Positions 1 through 8,082 of a DNA stretch of 55,111 nt are shown here, piece by piece (the first letter of the stretch is position 1; each line of letters begins with the position of its first letter). Position numbers and translations under genes: made by a program. Origin of the DNA: SIG673 sp045638685 (GTDB taxonomy: Bacteria; Bacillota; Clostridia; Oscillospirales; CAG-272); assembly GCA_045638685.1 (NCBI GenBank), contig JAZUBT010000044.1:1-55111 (forward strand). The letters are read 5' to 3'. The notes below the pieces were generated by a model, which had not been told where the DNA came from, made no database searches, and saw only the letters and a program-made list of their open reading frames with translations.

Positions 1-1
1 C

Positions 2-61
2 GAGCACGACCTCAGCGACGAAACGATCGACTGCATTAAGAAGTGGCTTGGTAAACCGTAA
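2..61 (+). CDS. C-terminal end of an unidentified protein (partial)
   Basis: An open frame enters from the left edge and stops with TAA at 59-61. It gives the last 19 residues, EHDLSDETIDCIKKWLGKP. A strong hairpin terminator follows 20 bases later, so this looks like the real 3' end of a gene or operon. The fragment is too short to assign a family. Confidence 0.55.
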   Translation, partial: EHDLSDETIDCIKKWLGKP

Positions 62-81
62 GACACGGTTAAAATAAAGGG

Positions 82-112
82 GCGCGCCGCGCGATCTGCG
101 CGGCGCGCTTTG
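82..112 (+). terminator. Rho-independent terminator after the partial gene
   Basis: A perfect 11-bp GC stem (82-92 with 98-108) closes a 5-base loop and is followed by TTTGT. It separates the upstream partial gene from rnhA, and the rnhA ribosome site (GGAGGG, 115-120) begins a few bases after it. Confidence 0.8.
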
Positions 113-131
113 TCGGAGGGAAGTGTGGGTG

Positions 132-581
132 ATGAAGCACGTGGATATTTATACGGACGGTGCGTGTCGGGGAAACCCCGGGCGCGGCGGCTGGGGGGCG
201 GTTCTCGTTTACGGCGAGAGGGAAAAGGAGCTTTCGGGCGGCGAGGCACAGACCACGAATAACCGAATGGAGCTTTTGGCGGTTATAACCGCGCTTGAGG
301 CGTTAAAGGAGCCTTGCTCTGTTACGCTTACTACCGATTCAAAATACGTAAGCGACGGAATTACAGAGGGGTGGGCGAAATCGTGGCGCGCGCGCGGTTG
401 GAGAAAGGCTGACGGAAAGCCGGCAATGAACCCGGAGCTTTGGGAGAGACTGCTTAATCTTCTGGATACCCACTCGGTGGAATTTGTTTGGGTAAAGGGA
501 CACGCGGGGCACCCATATAACGAAAGATGCGACGCCCTTGCGGTAAATCACTATAAAACAAATTACGCAGGCGCAAACTAA
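132..581 (+). CDS. rnhA: Ribonuclease HI
   Basis: Degrades the RNA strand of RNA-DNA hybrids in the cytoplasm, for example primers and R-loops. From the ATG at 132 the protein is 149 residues, close to the 155 of the E. coli enzyme. All four catalytic acidic residues are visible: D9 in YTDGACRGNPG, E47 in NNRMELL, D69 in TTDSKYV and D133 in NERCDALA. The flexible-loop histidine lies in VKGHAGH. GGAGGG at 115-120 serves the start; GTG codons at 123 and 129 are in frame and could be used instead (129 gives the best spacing), adding one to three residues. The gene stands alone behind a terminator, and mnmA starts 80 bases downstream. Confidence 0.95.
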   Translation: MKHVDIYTDGACRGNPGRGGWGAVLVYGEREKELSGGEAQTTNNRMELLAVITALEALKEPCSVTLTTDSKYVSDGITEGWAKSWRARGWRKADGKPAMNPELWERLLNLLDTHSVEFVWVKGHAGHPYNERCDALAVNHYKTNYAGAN

Positions 582-661
582 CCACATGCGACGCGCGTTT
601 GTGGTAGCTGACCGCAAAACAGGTGCGTAAGGTAAGCTAAAATTTATAAAGGAACGAAGCT

Positions 662-1690
662 ATGAAGATATTACTCGGTATGAGCGGAGGCGTTGACAGC
701 GCCTTTTCCGCTGAGCTTTTAAAGGCGGAGGGACACGAGGTAGAGGGCGCAGTGCTGAAAATGCACGGCTTTACCGACGTCGAGGGCGCGAAAAGAGCCG
801 CCGATAAAGCGGGTATAAAGCTGCATATAATAGACTGTGCGGAGGCGTTTGAAAAAAACGTCGTATCCTACTTTGTCAGTGAGTACGCGTGCGGTAGAAC
901 GCCGAGCCCGTGTACTGTTTGTAACCGTACCGTAAAGGTAGAGCTTCTTGTACGGTTTGCCGAGGAAAACGGCTTTGACAGAGCCGCCACGGGACACTAT
1001 GCGCACATAGGCGAGCAGGACGGCAGATATTTTATTATGGACGGAGCGGACGAACGGAAAAATCAAAGCTATATGCTCTGGGCGCTTTCGCAGGAGCAGA
1101 TAAAGAAGCTTGTTTTCCCACTCGGAGGTCTTTTAAAAAGCGATATAAGAGAGCGGGCAAGGCGGCTCGGAATTGAATCCGCAGGCAAATCCGAAAGTCA
1201 GGACATCTGCTTTTTACCGAACAGGGGGTATGCCGAATTTGTTGAAAAACGGCTCGGAAAATCGCCCGAGGGTAATTTTATAGACGAGGGCGGTAAGGTT
1301 CTCGGAAGGCATAAGGGCATAATAAACTATACCGTAGGTCAGCGCAGAGGACTCGGGATTGCGCTTGGGGAGAGAATGTTCGTTTCGGCTATAAACGTGG
1401 AGGATAACACGGTTACCCTGCAAAACGCGAGCGCGGACGGTACGCGCAGCGCCGTGCTTACCGATATGAATTATCAGCTTATGTCGGAGGATAAAGCGTT
1501 CGGAGAGCATAACGTTCTGGTTAAAATACGTTACGCGGCAAAGCCCGTACCCGCAAGGCTGGTTATAAACGAAAGCGAAGCGACCTTACTTTTTGACGCG
1601 CCGATAAAGGCGGTAACTCCGGGGCAGAGCGCAGTTATGTATAGGGACGGAAAAATTCTCTGCGGAGGTCGGATAGGCTCAGACGGTTGA
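662..1690 (+). CDS. mnmA: tRNA-specific 2-thiouridylase MnmA
   Basis: Uses ATP and persulfide sulfur to make 2-thiouridine at wobble position 34 of Glu, Gln and Lys tRNAs. The PP-loop SGGVDS is at residues 8-13. The catalytic cysteines are C87 in TPSPCTVCNR and C183 in SESQDICFLP, and GHYAHI lies between them. The C-terminal third is the beta-barrel part of the family. At 342 residues it is slightly shorter than the usual 360 or so, mostly because the loop after the first Rossmann strand is compact (MHGFTDVEGAK). The ATG at 662 has AAGGAACG just upstream. No cysteine desulfurase gene is next to it here, so the sulfur donor must be encoded elsewhere. Confidence 0.95.
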   Translation: MKILLGMSGGVDSAFSAELLKAEGHEVEGAVLKMHGFTDVEGAKRAADKAGIKLHIIDCAEAFEKNVVSYFVSEYACGRTPSPCTVCNRTVKVELLVRFAEENGFDRAATGHYAHIGEQDGRYFIMDGADERKNQSYMLWALSQEQIKKLVFPLGGLLKSDIRERARRLGIESAGKSESQDICFLPNRGYAEFVEKRLGKSPEGNFIDEGGKVLGRHKGIINYTVGQRRGLGIALGERMFVSAINVEDNTVTLQNASADGTRSAVLTDMNYQLMSEDKAFGEHNVLVKIRYAAKPVPARLVINESEATLLFDAPIKAVTPGQSAVMYRDGKILCGGRIGSDG

Positions 1691-1793
1691 CAGCCGCGAT
1701 GTAATACAAGCAAAGTAAAGCGGCCTTGTCCGTGTGAATACCCCTTTTAAAAAGGCGCAGCCGTGATATAAAACAGGCAAAGATAAAGCGGTT
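1688..1793 (+). repeat. Two degenerate copies of an AGCCGYGAT-type repeat
   Basis: Directly after mnmA, the segment starting acagccgcgatgtaataca (1689) recurs in diverged form at about 1757 (gcagccgtgatataaaaca). Both copies continue with a gcaaag/taaagcgg stretch. Related agccgtgatg starts occur at 30080 and 47106, also downstream of genes. The function is unknown. Confidence 0.5.
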
Positions 1794-1913
1794 TTATAAA
1801 AATTCAGGTGAACTTGTAGGGTGTGCGGTGAACGCCCGCATTCTGTTTAATTTTAGTAGCAGAGCCGCACTCGTTAAGAAAGGTGTTAGCTGACGGAAGG
1901 ATTGTATAGAGCT

Positions 1914-3434
1914 ATGGAAAACGTTTTAAAAAACTGCTCTCCCGAAAAGGTTTTTGCCTTTTTTGAGGAGATTTCGAATATTCCGAGAGGATCGGGTAAC
2001 GAAAAAGAAGTAGCGGATTATCTTGAACGCTTTGCGGCTGAAAGAGGTCTTTACTGTAAAAGAGACGCGCTAAATAACGTCTTTATCAGAAAAAAAGCCT
2101 CCATCGGCCAAGAGAGCCGCCCCGCCGTTCTTTTTCAGGCTCATACCGATATGGTTTTCGTGGCAAGGGACGGGGAGAGATATGATTTTTTAACTACCCC
2201 TCCGAGGATTATGACCGACGGAGAATATATTTTCGCAAAAGAAACCTCTCTCGGCGCGGACGACGGAGTCGGCGTGGCGGTTATGCTTGCTCTTATTGAT
2301 GATGGCACCCTTTCCGTTCCTGAAACGGAGTACCTTTTCACCTCGTGCGAGGAGACGGGTATGGACGGGGCGAACGGCTTTGACTACTCCGAGGTTCGTG
2401 CAAAGCTTGTAATAAACCTCGACAGCGAGGAGGAGTTTAACGCCTGTATAGGCTGCGCGGGAGGAATACACGCAAGGACGGTGATTCCCGTTGAAAGGGT
2501 TAAGACCGAGGGTAAGGTATGCGCCATAGAGATAAGCGGACTTGCGAGCGGACACAGCGGCGTTGACGCGGATAAAGGGAGACGCAGCGCGATAAAGCTT
2601 CTTGCGCTTATTTTAAACCGAATTTATAAGGGTTACCCCTTCCACATAGTAGAGTTTAGCGGCGGATCGCGGGATAACGTAATACCGAGCGCGGCAGGGG
2701 CGGTTATAGCTTTTGCAGATAACACGGAGGCGAAAAAAGCGAAAGCGGTAGCTGCGGAAATCAAAAAAGAGCTCCTTGGTGTTTTATCTAAGGAGGACAG
2801 ACGGGGCTTTTCCGTTAAATTTTCATCAATAGGCAACACGTCCTCTGCCGAGGAAAACGCGGCGCAGGGTGATGAGCTTTGCCAAATGACGGCAGGGGGT
2901 ATGCTTTCTCTTAAAAGCACCTCGACGCTTATTTCGGCGCTTATGCTTTCCCCTCAGGGCGTAACCGACAGATATACGGGCAAAAGCACGGGTGTTGTGG
3001 GATCGGTTAATCTCGGCACCGCGGAAACTAAGGAAAGAGCTGCTGAGCTTAATTACTTAATCCGTTCGGGCACTTCCTTTTTCTCGGAAAAGACACTCGC
3101 TGAAATCGAAAGACTTTCCCATCTGTGCGGCGGCACGACCGTGGCGGTAAGCAGATACCCCGGTTGGGATTCAAAGGAGGGCGAGGGACTGCAAAGGATT
3201 TATGCCGACACGGTACGGGAGCTTTATGGAAAGGAAGCCGTTTTTTCGAGAATACATGCGGGACTTGAATGCGGAATAATATATGAAAAGCTAATGGAAC
3301 GCGGACTTAGTCCCGAAATAATATCGATAGGACCTGATATTGAGTCTATCCATACTGTGGGCGAAAGACTTTCGGTGGCGTCGTTTACAAGATTTTATGA
3401 GACGGTAAAAGGAATGCTGGAAAGAATGGAATAA
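1914..3434 (+). CDS. pepD: Aminoacyl-histidine dipeptidase (M20 family, PepD type)
   Basis: A cytosolic metallo-dipeptidase that cleaves Xaa-His dipeptides such as carnosine. The M20 motifs appear in order: FQAHTDMVF (first metal histidine and catalytic aspartate), SLGADDGVGVAVMLAL (bridging aspartate), FTSCEETGMDGANG (catalytic glutamate pair), SGHSGVDADKGR in the lid domain and a late AGLECGII. The length, about 506 residues, fits PepD (about 485) rather than the shorter peptidase T or DapE groups. I chose the ATG at 1914; a TTG at 1902 is in frame but sits only one base after the GGAAGG at 1895-1900. A hairpin terminator lies between this gene and the convergent gene at 3617. Confidence 0.92.
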   Translation: MENVLKNCSPEKVFAFFEEISNIPRGSGNEKEVADYLERFAAERGLYCKRDALNNVFIRKKASIGQESRPAVLFQAHTDMVFVARDGERYDFLTTPPRIMTDGEYIFAKETSLGADDGVGVAVMLALIDDGTLSVPETEYLFTSCEETGMDGANGFDYSEVRAKLVINLDSEEEFNACIGCAGGIHARTVIPVERVKTEGKVCAIEISGLASGHSGVDADKGRRSAIKLLALILNRIYKGYPFHIVEFSGGSRDNVIPSAAGAVIAFADNTEAKKAKAVAAEIKKELLGVLSKEDRRGFSVKFSSIGNTSSAEENAAQGDELCQMTAGGMLSLKSTSTLISALMLSPQGVTDRYTGKSTGVVGSVNLGTAETKERAAELNYLIRSGTSFFSEKTLAEIERLSHLCGGTTVAVSRYPGWDSKEGEGLQRIYADTVRELYGKEAVFSRIHAGLECGIIYEKLMERGLSPEIISIGPDIESIHTVGERLSVASFTRFYETVKGMLERME

Positions 3435-3554
3435 CGAAAAAGCTTTGGTTTTGTCGTTTGCTCGTAGGGTAAGGGGCTGATTCCGGCGGCTCCGTGAAAC
3501 CGCTTGTTAGGGAGCCCCATTAAAAAGGGTTGGCGGCTAAATGTGTAATAACAA

Positions 3555-3584
3555 AAAAGGTGTGTTCGCTTGAACACACCTTTT
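3555..3584. terminator. Bidirectional terminator between pepD and the minus-strand gene
   Basis: A perfect 13-bp stem (3555-3567 with 3572-3584) closes the 4-base loop gctt. One arm starts with an A run and the other ends in TTTT, so it can serve both converging transcripts. Confidence 0.85.
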
Positions 3585-3616
3585 GGCTTATTTAATTATT
3601 ACCCCGCCCAAAACAG

Positions 3617-4789
3617 TTACTGTAACTTGGGGTTAAAGTTAAATTCCTCTCTGAGCTCGGAGAGTGCTGCTTCTTCGTCGGTTTCGTTCTCTATAACGTC
3701 GATTATATCGTCGTCGTCATCGTCGTCCTGAGAAGAGGCTCTTTCGCCAACGGCAAGAATACCGCCTACTCTTACATATCCCTTTTCGAAAAGTCTCTTG
3801 AAGCTTTCACGCGGAATAACCTCGTTTGCTTCTGACTGCTCAATGTACACCGGCTCGGTGGATTTAATTCCCTCAAGCTGCTTTTCGATAAGCTCTACCG
3901 CGTACTTAAACTTTCTCATACCGTTAATGCGGTAAGCAAAGGGAACTGCCTTGTATCTGGAAACACCGGAGAAGTCCTCTCCAACGTATTTCGTTCCCTG
4001 CATCTCCTGGGGATCGATAGGGAAGTAAGCGACGAGCGTCTTTCCTCTTACCTTAAGCTTAACTATCGGTCTTCTGCCGATAAAGTAGCTGTCAAAGTTC
4101 CAGCTTACGTTCGAGCGAACCTTCTTATAAGAGAGAAGCTTGCGGCGGAGAAGCATATAACGGTATTTAAGCTCGTCGTCCGACTGAATAAGACGGGCAA
4201 GGAAGCTCCATTTGTAACGGATAACCTTTCCTTCGGGTACAACGGGAAGTCCGTTGGCTCCAATGGTGTATTCCGGCTCCTCGGTGATTTCCTCTGGGAT
4301 TTCCTCGGTAGTAACCTCTGCTTTTTCTTCTGTCTCGGAAATAAAGCTTGTATCGGCAACCTCTTCAACCAGCTCTTCGATCGCATCTTCCGTTTTTTCC
4401 TCGGTTGCTTCCTCGACGGCTTCCTCGACGGCTTCCTCGGTGATTTCTTCAGCTACCTCTTCCGTCTTTTCTTCAGCAGCCTCCTTGGCAGCTCTTCTTT
4501 CTTCCTCGGATATGTACTCGGAAACGGCGTTGGGATCCTGTGTAAGAACAACAGCGTCCTCCGGCTCCTCCTCGACCTTTTTCTTTCCGGTCAGAAGCTT
4601 TAAAAGGATAAGAATTACCGCTATGACCGCTACTGCGATAATAACATATACAAACCACGCGGGCTTATGGTCATCGCTCTTTACCGTGAGATAAATAGTT
4701 GAATCCTTTGCGCAAGCGGTAAACAGTGATGTAGCTATAACCGTGATAAACGCAAACGCAATGGAAAGAAGTTTTCTTGCTTTTTTCAT
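3617..4789 (-). CDS. Membrane-anchored protein with acidic linker and conserved clostridial C-terminal domain
   Basis: Function unknown. The 390-residue protein starts with a signal-like segment (MKKARKLLSIAFAFITVIAT) ending in FTAC, which resembles a weak lipobox. A second hydrophobic helix follows (WFVYVIIAVAVIAVILILL, about 45-63). Next comes a long Glu-rich, imperfectly repeated linker (AVEEAVEEATEEKTEDA type), then a compact basic domain (about 195-320) beginning YKWSFLARLIQSDDELKYRY and including LLSYKKVRSNVSW and VRGKTLVAYFPID. From memory this domain recurs in uncharacterised Clostridia proteins. The tail carries DDDDDDDIIDVI. A promoter is visible upstream at 4837-4865. A surface or envelope scaffold role is only inference. 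Confidence 0.75.
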   Translation of the reverse strand: MKKARKLLSIAFAFITVIATSLFTACAKDSTIYLTVKSDDHKPAWFVYVIIAVAVIAVILILLKLLTGKKKVEEEPEDAVVLTQDPNAVSEYISEEERRAAKEAAEEKTEEVAEEITEEAVEEAVEEATEEKTEDAIEELVEEVADTSFISETEEKAEVTTEEIPEEITEEPEYTIGANGLPVVPEGKVIRYKWSFLARLIQSDDELKYRYMLLRRKLLSYKKVRSNVSWNFDSYFIGRRPIVKLKVRGKTLVAYFPIDPQEMQGTKYVGEDFSGVSRYKAVPFAYRINGMRKFKYAVELIEKQLEGIKSTEPVYIEQSEANEVIPRESFKRLFEKGYVRVGGILAVGERASSQDDDDDDDIIDVIENETDEEAALSELREEFNFNPKLQ

Positions 4790-4836
4790 AGGTTAATACC
4801 AAGCCTTTCTTAATAAAAATTTATACCTATGCTAAC

Positions 4837-4865
4837 ATTATAGCATTACATTTAATAAAATGCAA
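4837..4865 (-). promoter_or_regulatory. Promoter for the minus-strand anchored protein
   Basis: On the minus strand, TTGCAT (4860-4865) and TATAAT (4837-4842) are separated by 17 bases, about 47 bases upstream of the start at 4789. Confidence 0.6.
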
Positions 4866-5024
4866 GAGTTTTTGCAATTTTTTTCTTTATCTGATAAAAA
4901 TAAAGCGCATTTTTGTCAAAAAAGCGAAAAAAGACTGTGTATGCCGAAAAAACAGTCGAGTTTAATACGAAAACTCTCGAACTTCTTGCTTGGGGTTAAG
5001 TCAAAAGCAAATTTTAATCCGTAC

Positions 5025-5053
5025 TTGACAAGACGGTATTTATGCGATATAAT
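5025..5053 (+). promoter_or_regulatory. Consensus sigma-A promoter upstream of thiI
   Basis: TTGACA at 5025-5030 and TATAAT at 5048-5053 are exact consensus elements with a 17-base spacer. Transcription would begin near 5060, leaving a leader of about 40 bases before thiI. Confidence 0.85.
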
Positions 5054-5097
5054 TATATTGATTTAAAAGCAGATTCTTAACAGGTTGAAAGGCACGG

Positions 5098-6282
5098 TTG
5101 TTAAAAATGAAGGAGATATTTTTGTGTAAATACGGCGAAATAGCGCTTAAGGGGCTTAATAAAAGCCATTTTGAAAGCGCGCTTTCAAAGGAGATAAAGG
5201 GGCGCCTGTCAAGGCACGGGAGCTTTACCGTTACCAGAGCGCAGTCCACTATATACGTTGAGCCAAACGGAGACGGGGTAGATACCGAGGCGGCCTTTTC
5301 CGAGCTTTGCAAGATTTTCGGTATTGCAACCGTTTGCAGAGCGGCAGAGACGGAAAAGGATATGGACAGCATATTAAATACGGTAAAAAGCTATATCCCC
5401 CGTTTCCTTGAGGGAAAGAAAACCTTTAAGGCGACGGCTAAAAGAGCCGACAAGAGATTTCCGCTCACCTCCCCCGAGATAGCGGCGCTTGTAGGCGGAG
5501 CGGTGCTTGAAAGCAACCCGAGGATAAAGGTCTCTATGGATAATCCCGACGTTACCGTAACCGTTGAGGTACGTGAAAAGCACGCGTTTGTTCACGCCGA
5601 CGCGACAAAGGCGGCAGGGGGTATGCCTATCGGCTCGGCGGGCAGAGCTATGCTGCTTCTTTCGGGCGGTATAGATAGCCCCGTTGCGGGATATATGATG
5701 GCAAAGCGCGGAGCTAAGATAGAGGCTGTTCATTTTGAAAGCTTCCCATATACATCCGAGGCGGCAAAGGAAAAGGTTTTAGAGCTTGCAAGACTGATGA
5801 GCGATTACTGCGGCCCTATCCGTGTAAACTGCGTTTCGGTAACCGAGATACAGGAGCGGCTGCGCGACACCGTTGACGAGGAGTACTTTACCCTGCTTCT
5901 TCGTCGCTGCATGATGCGTATAGCGGCAAGAATAGCAAAGGAGCGCTACTGCGACGCTCTTATAACGGGTGAAAGTCTCGGTCAGGTTGCGTCTCAGACC
6001 ATGCTTGCCATGGGGGTAACAGATCCTGCCGCGGATATGCTTGTTTTCCGCCCCTGTATAGGACTTGACAAGGAAGAAATTATCGAAATAGCAAGGAAAA
6101 TAAACACCTTTGAGACGTCTGTTCTGCCGTATGAGGATTGCTGTACGGTATTCACTCCGAAGCATCCGAAAACACGCCCTGACCTTGAAAAGGTGCTTAT
6201 GCAGGAAGCGAAAGCAAACCTTTCGGAGCTTGAGGACGAGGCGTTTGCCAAGGCGGAAGCCGTAATGATGTCAAGCTACTGA
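5098..6282 (+). CDS. thiI: tRNA uracil 4-sulfurtransferase ThiI
   Basis: Adenylates U8 of tRNA and, with a persulfide donor, converts it to 4-thiouridine; in many bacteria it also serves thiamine thiazole synthesis. The 394-residue protein shows the N-terminal ferredoxin-like start (CKYGEIALKGLNKSHFE), a THUMP domain (about 60-165) and the PP-loop SGGIDS (189-194). C348/C349 in YEDCCTVFTPKHP sits where the catalytic cysteine of the family lies. There is no C-terminal rhodanese domain, as is usual in Firmicutes. The TTG at 5098 has AAAGG five bases upstream; the ATG at 5107 is in frame and is an equally credible start. Confidence 0.95.
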   Translation: MLKMKEIFLCKYGEIALKGLNKSHFESALSKEIKGRLSRHGSFTVTRAQSTIYVEPNGDGVDTEAAFSELCKIFGIATVCRAAETEKDMDSILNTVKSYIPRFLEGKKTFKATAKRADKRFPLTSPEIAALVGGAVLESNPRIKVSMDNPDVTVTVEVREKHAFVHADATKAAGGMPIGSAGRAMLLLSGGIDSPVAGYMMAKRGAKIEAVHFESFPYTSEAAKEKVLELARLMSDYCGPIRVNCVSVTEIQERLRDTVDEEYFTLLLRRCMMRIAARIAKERYCDALITGESLGQVASQTMLAMGVTDPAADMLVFRPCIGLDKEEIIEIARKINTFETSVLPYEDCCTVFTPKHPKTRPDLEKVLMQEAKANLSELEDEAFAKAEAVMMSSY

Positions 6283-6300
6283 TTTTACACGGAAAAAAAC

Positions 6301-6345
6301 GGGCGGTGCCGTTTGCGTCAAGTAAGCGTTGACGCGGACCTGCCT
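6301..6345 (+). other. Imperfect long hairpin downstream of thiI
   Basis: The perfect stem gcgtcaa/ttgacgc (6315-6321 with 6329-6335) is extended by imperfect pairing of ggcggtgccg with cggacctgcc. No T run follows, so this is a structured 3' region rather than a clear terminator. The rest of the gap up to hprK shows nothing else I recognise. Confidence 0.4.
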
Positions 6346-6493
6346 ATAAATAATATTAAACGCGCGACACCCGTATATTGATTAAATGAGAGTTTTTGAA
6401 AACGGTGGAGCGTATTTACCAAGGCCCCTATATGGGTTTTCGGTAAACAAAGGCCTTTAAAACGTTAAGTAAAAGAAAGGAACGATCAGAAAA

Positions 6494-7441
6494 ATGGAAG
6501 ATATATTAGAAAAAGGCGTTAATCTTACGGAAATAATTTCAAAGTTTAAGCTTGAAACCTTTTATATGAGCGAAACGGAGGTTATGGTTAACACCTCTGA
6601 GGTTGGACGTCCCGGACTTCCGCTTGCGGGATTTACCGAGCTTTATCAGCCGCACAGGGTTCAGATTATCGGACTTGAGGAATATACCTATATCTCCGAG
6701 CTTGACGAGGAAACCCGATATGAAAACGTAGAGAAATTTCTTGCGGCAAAGCCTATATGCGTTATATTTTCCACCTCGCTTCAGCCGCCGGACGAGTTTT
6801 TTCAGCTTGCAAAGGGGTATGACGTTCCGCTTCTCGGAACACCGATAAGAACGTCGGAGTTTATGGCCCGTATTATAAGCTATCTCCGTGAAAAAACCGC
6901 CCCGCAGTTTACCCGCCACGGCGTTATGGTAGAGGTTTACGGTATAGGTATTTTAATTCTCGGAGATTCCGGAATAGGTAAAAGCGAAACGGCTATCGAG
7001 CTTGTAAAAAGAGGACACAGACTTATCGCGGACGATGCGGTTGAAATAAAAAAGGTCAGCGAAAAGACGTTGCTTGCAAGCGCGCCGGACCTTATCCGTT
7101 ACTACATAGAGCTTCGCGGAATAGGTATAGTTGACGTGCGCCGTCTCTTTGGTATAGGTTCGGTTAAGGACACCGAAAAGATAGAGCTTATTATAAACCT
7201 TGAGCCGTGGGTAGAGGGAAAGATGTACGACCGTATGGGAATTAAGCAGGAGGTTACCGACCTTATGGGTATAGAAATCCCGACTGTTCTTATTCCGGTA
7301 CGTCCCGGACGAAATCTTGCAGTCATTATAGAAATCGCTGCAATGAACCACCGCCAGAAGGCGATGGGCTACAACACCGCGGAGGAGTTTAATGAGAGAC
7401 TTATAAAAATGGCGGAGCAGGCTGCGCAGGGGAACGGATAA
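6494..7441 (+). CDS. hprK: HPr kinase/phosphorylase
   Basis: A bifunctional enzyme that phosphorylates Ser46 of HPr in response to glycolytic intermediates and reverses the reaction, driving carbon catabolite control. Walker A GDSGIGKS lies at residues 157-164, the catalytic histidine in RHGVMVEVYG (141-150), IADDAVEI at 178-185, and the family signature LRGIGIVDVRRLFG at 207-220. The 315-residue length is typical. The common murB/rapZ/whiA neighbours are absent; a 105-residue unknown gene follows after 110 bases. Confidence 0.96.
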   Translation: MEDILEKGVNLTEIISKFKLETFYMSETEVMVNTSEVGRPGLPLAGFTELYQPHRVQIIGLEEYTYISELDEETRYENVEKFLAAKPICVIFSTSLQPPDEFFQLAKGYDVPLLGTPIRTSEFMARIISYLREKTAPQFTRHGVMVEVYGIGILILGDSGIGKSETAIELVKRGHRLIADDAVEIKKVSEKTLLASAPDLIRYYIELRGIGIVDVRRLFGIGSVKDTEKIELIINLEPWVEGKMYDRMGIKQEVTDLMGIEIPTVLIPVRPGRNLAVIIEIAAMNHRQKAMGYNTAEEFNERLIKMAEQAAQGNG

Positions 7442-7448
7442 GGCGTTC

Positions 7449-7475
7449 GCTCTTTGCATAGGCTTTGCAAAGAGC
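7449..7475 (+). other. Hairpin after hprK
   Basis: The 10-bp inverted repeat gctctttgca/tgcaaagagc closes a 7-base loop just after the hprK stop. It has no adjoining T run, so termination here is possible but not clear. Confidence 0.45.
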
Positions 7476-7498
7476 ATTAAAATGAAAACAGAAATTAA

Positions 7499-7526
7499 CC
7501 GTAGGGGCGATTTACGAATCGCCCGT
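7499..7526 (+). repeat. Small palindromic element of GTAGGGGCGA type
   Basis: The sequence gtaggggcgatttacgaatc followed by gcccg forms a short palindrome (gggcgatt/aatcgccc type). From general familiarity, such gtaggg..gcccg palindromes recur in intergenic DNA of gut Clostridia. A looser relative (gtagggtgtgcggtgaacgc, then ccgca) lies at about 1817. Confidence 0.4.
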
Positions 7527-7551
7527 TTTACGTAAGAGGAAAGGAAAGCGT

Positions 7552-7869
7552 ATGTTTGGTTTCGGAAAGGTTAGCGCCGAGGTTAAATTTCGCCGTAAAA
7601 TGGCGAAAAAGCTACACGGTATGCATATAAAGTACGTAATGGAGCGCTTTGGAGACTGCGACGATATAATAGTAGGCAGAGAGGGCGCGCTTATAACCCG
7701 CGGAAAGGAATTTATCGTCTTTTCCTCGCAGCACGACGTTTTCAGAAGCTACATTGACGAGACGGATTTTTCCGAGCTTATGAGTCTCGGCGGCGCGGTT
7801 ATTACAGGCTACGACCTGCTTTCGGGAAAGGAAAGAAGTCTTATAGCGCATTATACGGATAACGCGTAG
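7552..7869 (+). CDS. Small conserved-looking protein of unknown function
   Basis: A 105-residue protein with a clear ribosome site (GAGGAAAGGAAAG) before the ATG and the same codon style as its neighbours. There is no signal peptide and no membrane helix. The N terminus is basic (VKFRRKMAKK). The rest looks beta-rich: EGALITRGKEFIVFSS, then SYIDETDFSELMSLGGAV, then SLIAHYT. The layout vaguely recalls YabP/YqfC-type sporulation proteins, but I cannot confirm that. It lies between hprK and a copy of the interspersed repeat. Confidence 0.6.
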   Translation: MFGFGKVSAEVKFRRKMAKKLHGMHIKYVMERFGDCDDIIVGREGALITRGKEFIVFSSQHDVFRSYIDETDFSELMSLGGAVITGYDLLSGKERSLIAHYTDNA

Positions 7870-7902
7870 CCGGCCGGGGTAGCATCCGGTGGGCGGACGG
7901 CC

Positions 7903-7965
7903 GGGTAGCACCCGGTGGGTGGAAGGCGACGGTTTTATTTGAGCAAACATATCGAGCGTCGCTAA
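7903..7965 (+). repeat. Interspersed repeat, module A, copy 1
   Basis: Contains gggtagcaccc followed by the core tttatttgagcaaacatatc, bounded by gcgacg (7926-7931) and its inverted complement cgtcgc (7957-7962). A partial duplicate of the GC-rich front part (gccggggtagcatccggtgg) sits just before it, at about 7873-7892. The copy starts 34 bases after the stop of the preceding gene. The same module recurs at 23068, at 23200 and, inverted, at 42057. Confidence 0.85.
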
Positions 7966-8040
7966 GGACGGGCTTGGCTGATAACCGTCCGCTTAAATAT
8001 TATTTTATTTAAAAAGAAAGAGACTTTTTTTAAAAAACAC

Positions 8041-8069
8041 TTGACAAAAAAATTTTTTTGCATTATAAT
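8041..8069 (+). promoter_or_regulatory. Consensus promoter of the T-box/trpB2 unit
   Basis: TTGACA at 8041-8046 and TATAAT at 8064-8069 are exact consensus elements with a 17-base spacer. The T-box leader begins about 12 bases downstream. Confidence 0.88.
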
Positions 8070-8082
8070 ATCCATATAAACC

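Larger units (their letters stand above)
4790..5097. other. Intergenic region with divergent promoters
   Basis: 308 bases between two divergent genes. It holds the minus-strand promoter at 4837-4865 and the plus-strand promoter at 5025-5053. The A/T-rich stretch between them (4866-5024) shows no convincing gene. Confidence 0.6.

Noticed and set aside
4860..5066. 68-residue open frame upstream of thiI
   Set aside because: It overlaps both divergent promoters and has the base composition of A/T-rich intergenic DNA.
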